Assembly: GCA_036925085.1 (NCBI GenBank)
Contig: JAUPFP010000041.1
Coordinates: 876,001-940,000 of the forward strand
Source: Brachycybe producta
Lineage: Eukaryota > Arthropoda > Diplopoda > Playtdesmida > Andrognathidae
DNA length: 64,000 nucleotides
Direction: 5' to 3'
The notes under the pieces are model-generated. The model saw only the letters and a program-made list of their open reading frames with translations, made no database searches and was not told where the DNA came from. The position numbers were made by a program, and so were the translations under genes. Of the stretch, positions 63,614-64,000 are shown one piece after another; the first letter of the stretch is position 1; every line of letters starts with the position of its first letter.

Positions 63614-64000
63614 TAAGTCTTGAAAATATTTTAACAAGAAATTTCGGGAAGTAATGGTCGCTCTAAGAGCCTAGACATTCTAGCGTGCAGATACAGTGCC
63701 ATACAGTCAATGTTAAGTGAAATTTGATATACCAGATATTCCAAAAACATGGTTTCGAATGTTGTGGGCCTGTTGCCAGATATTAAAATTTTTCAATTAC
63801 AATATTCACAATAGTTTATATTTCGCACTTCTTAAAATTACCAGAATTCGTGCGACCACGTTGAAGGTCATTAACCTAAAAAAAGGCCCCTTTTGCTAGC
63901 TACATTTCGTTCTTCTGGAACATCTTTTTTCTAGCTTTAAGAAAAATTATGTTTATTCCTTAATATGTTTTTCTGTTCTTACCGCTTGGCTGCTTAAAGC
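63614..64000. other. End of window, non-coding
   Basis: The first 50 bases are the right tip of a TTAA-family repeat (GAAATTTCGGGAAGTAATGG then TCGCTCTAAGAG). The rest is AT-rich; the frame 63717-63899 has no domain I recognise. Confidence 0.5.

Noticed and set aside
1-64000. CRISPR array, operons, phage or viral genes
   Set aside because: No regularly spaced identical short repeats, no compact gene rows and no viral protein motifs; the window is eukaryotic nuclear DNA.

Overview
The window is AT-rich nuclear DNA from an invertebrate animal. It has eukaryotic splice sites, one recognisable metazoan gene split by introns, many hAT, Tc1/mariner, PIF/Harbinger-like and TTAA-type DNA transposon remnants, microsatellites and long poly-C/poly-G runs. 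No bacterial, viral or CRISPR signal was seen. The species cannot be named from sequence alone; a marine invertebrate or arthropod is only a guess.

The one convincing host gene lies on the minus strand between 29733 and 19719. It is a KCTD1/KCTD15-type BTB (T1) domain protein. I rebuilt three coding exons (29702-29609, 29492-29318, 20376-19719) joined by GT-AG introns of 116 bp and about 8.9 kb with matching codon phases. They give 308 residues, or 284 from a second in-frame ATG. All three exons match the vertebrate KCTD1/15 layout: a short N-terminal SRSP/GIP segment, the T1/BTB domain, and the C-terminal domain with the DLGER, HVIRFPLNGYC and GGGV..QFSEY blocks. Further 5' non-coding exons are likely but were not found.

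Almost everything else I could resolve is repeat. Many elements were delimited base by base through their target-site duplications (TSDs). hAT-type MITEs have 8-bp TSDs: 4349-4745, 4428-4610, 9544-9739, 16753-17661, 22764-23462, 24030-24224, 25299-26295, 42907-43384, 46758-47085, 49075-49893, 58854-60128, 59010-59192, 62067-62334. A TTAA element lies at 27146-27662. A Mutator-like element with a 10-bp TSD lies at 49209-49571. A further group of compact, palindrome-rich elements is flanked by TTA/TAA. Three Tc1/mariner remnants are present: an internally deleted one inside a hAT (25378-25975) and two fold-back ones (14914-15532, 60724-62006).

Layout: 1-19.7 kb, repeats downstream of the gene; 19.7-29.7 kb, the KCTD gene, whose large intron holds at least ten transposon insertions; 29.7-64 kb, upstream and intergenic DNA with repeats, a 395-bp near-perfect palindrome (37349-37743), a broken unknown ORF (45244-45528) and low-complexity tracts. 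The main point of interest is the TWA-flanked family whose terminal CACAC-type motif recurs inside each element and whose bodies are built from element-specific short words in both orientations.
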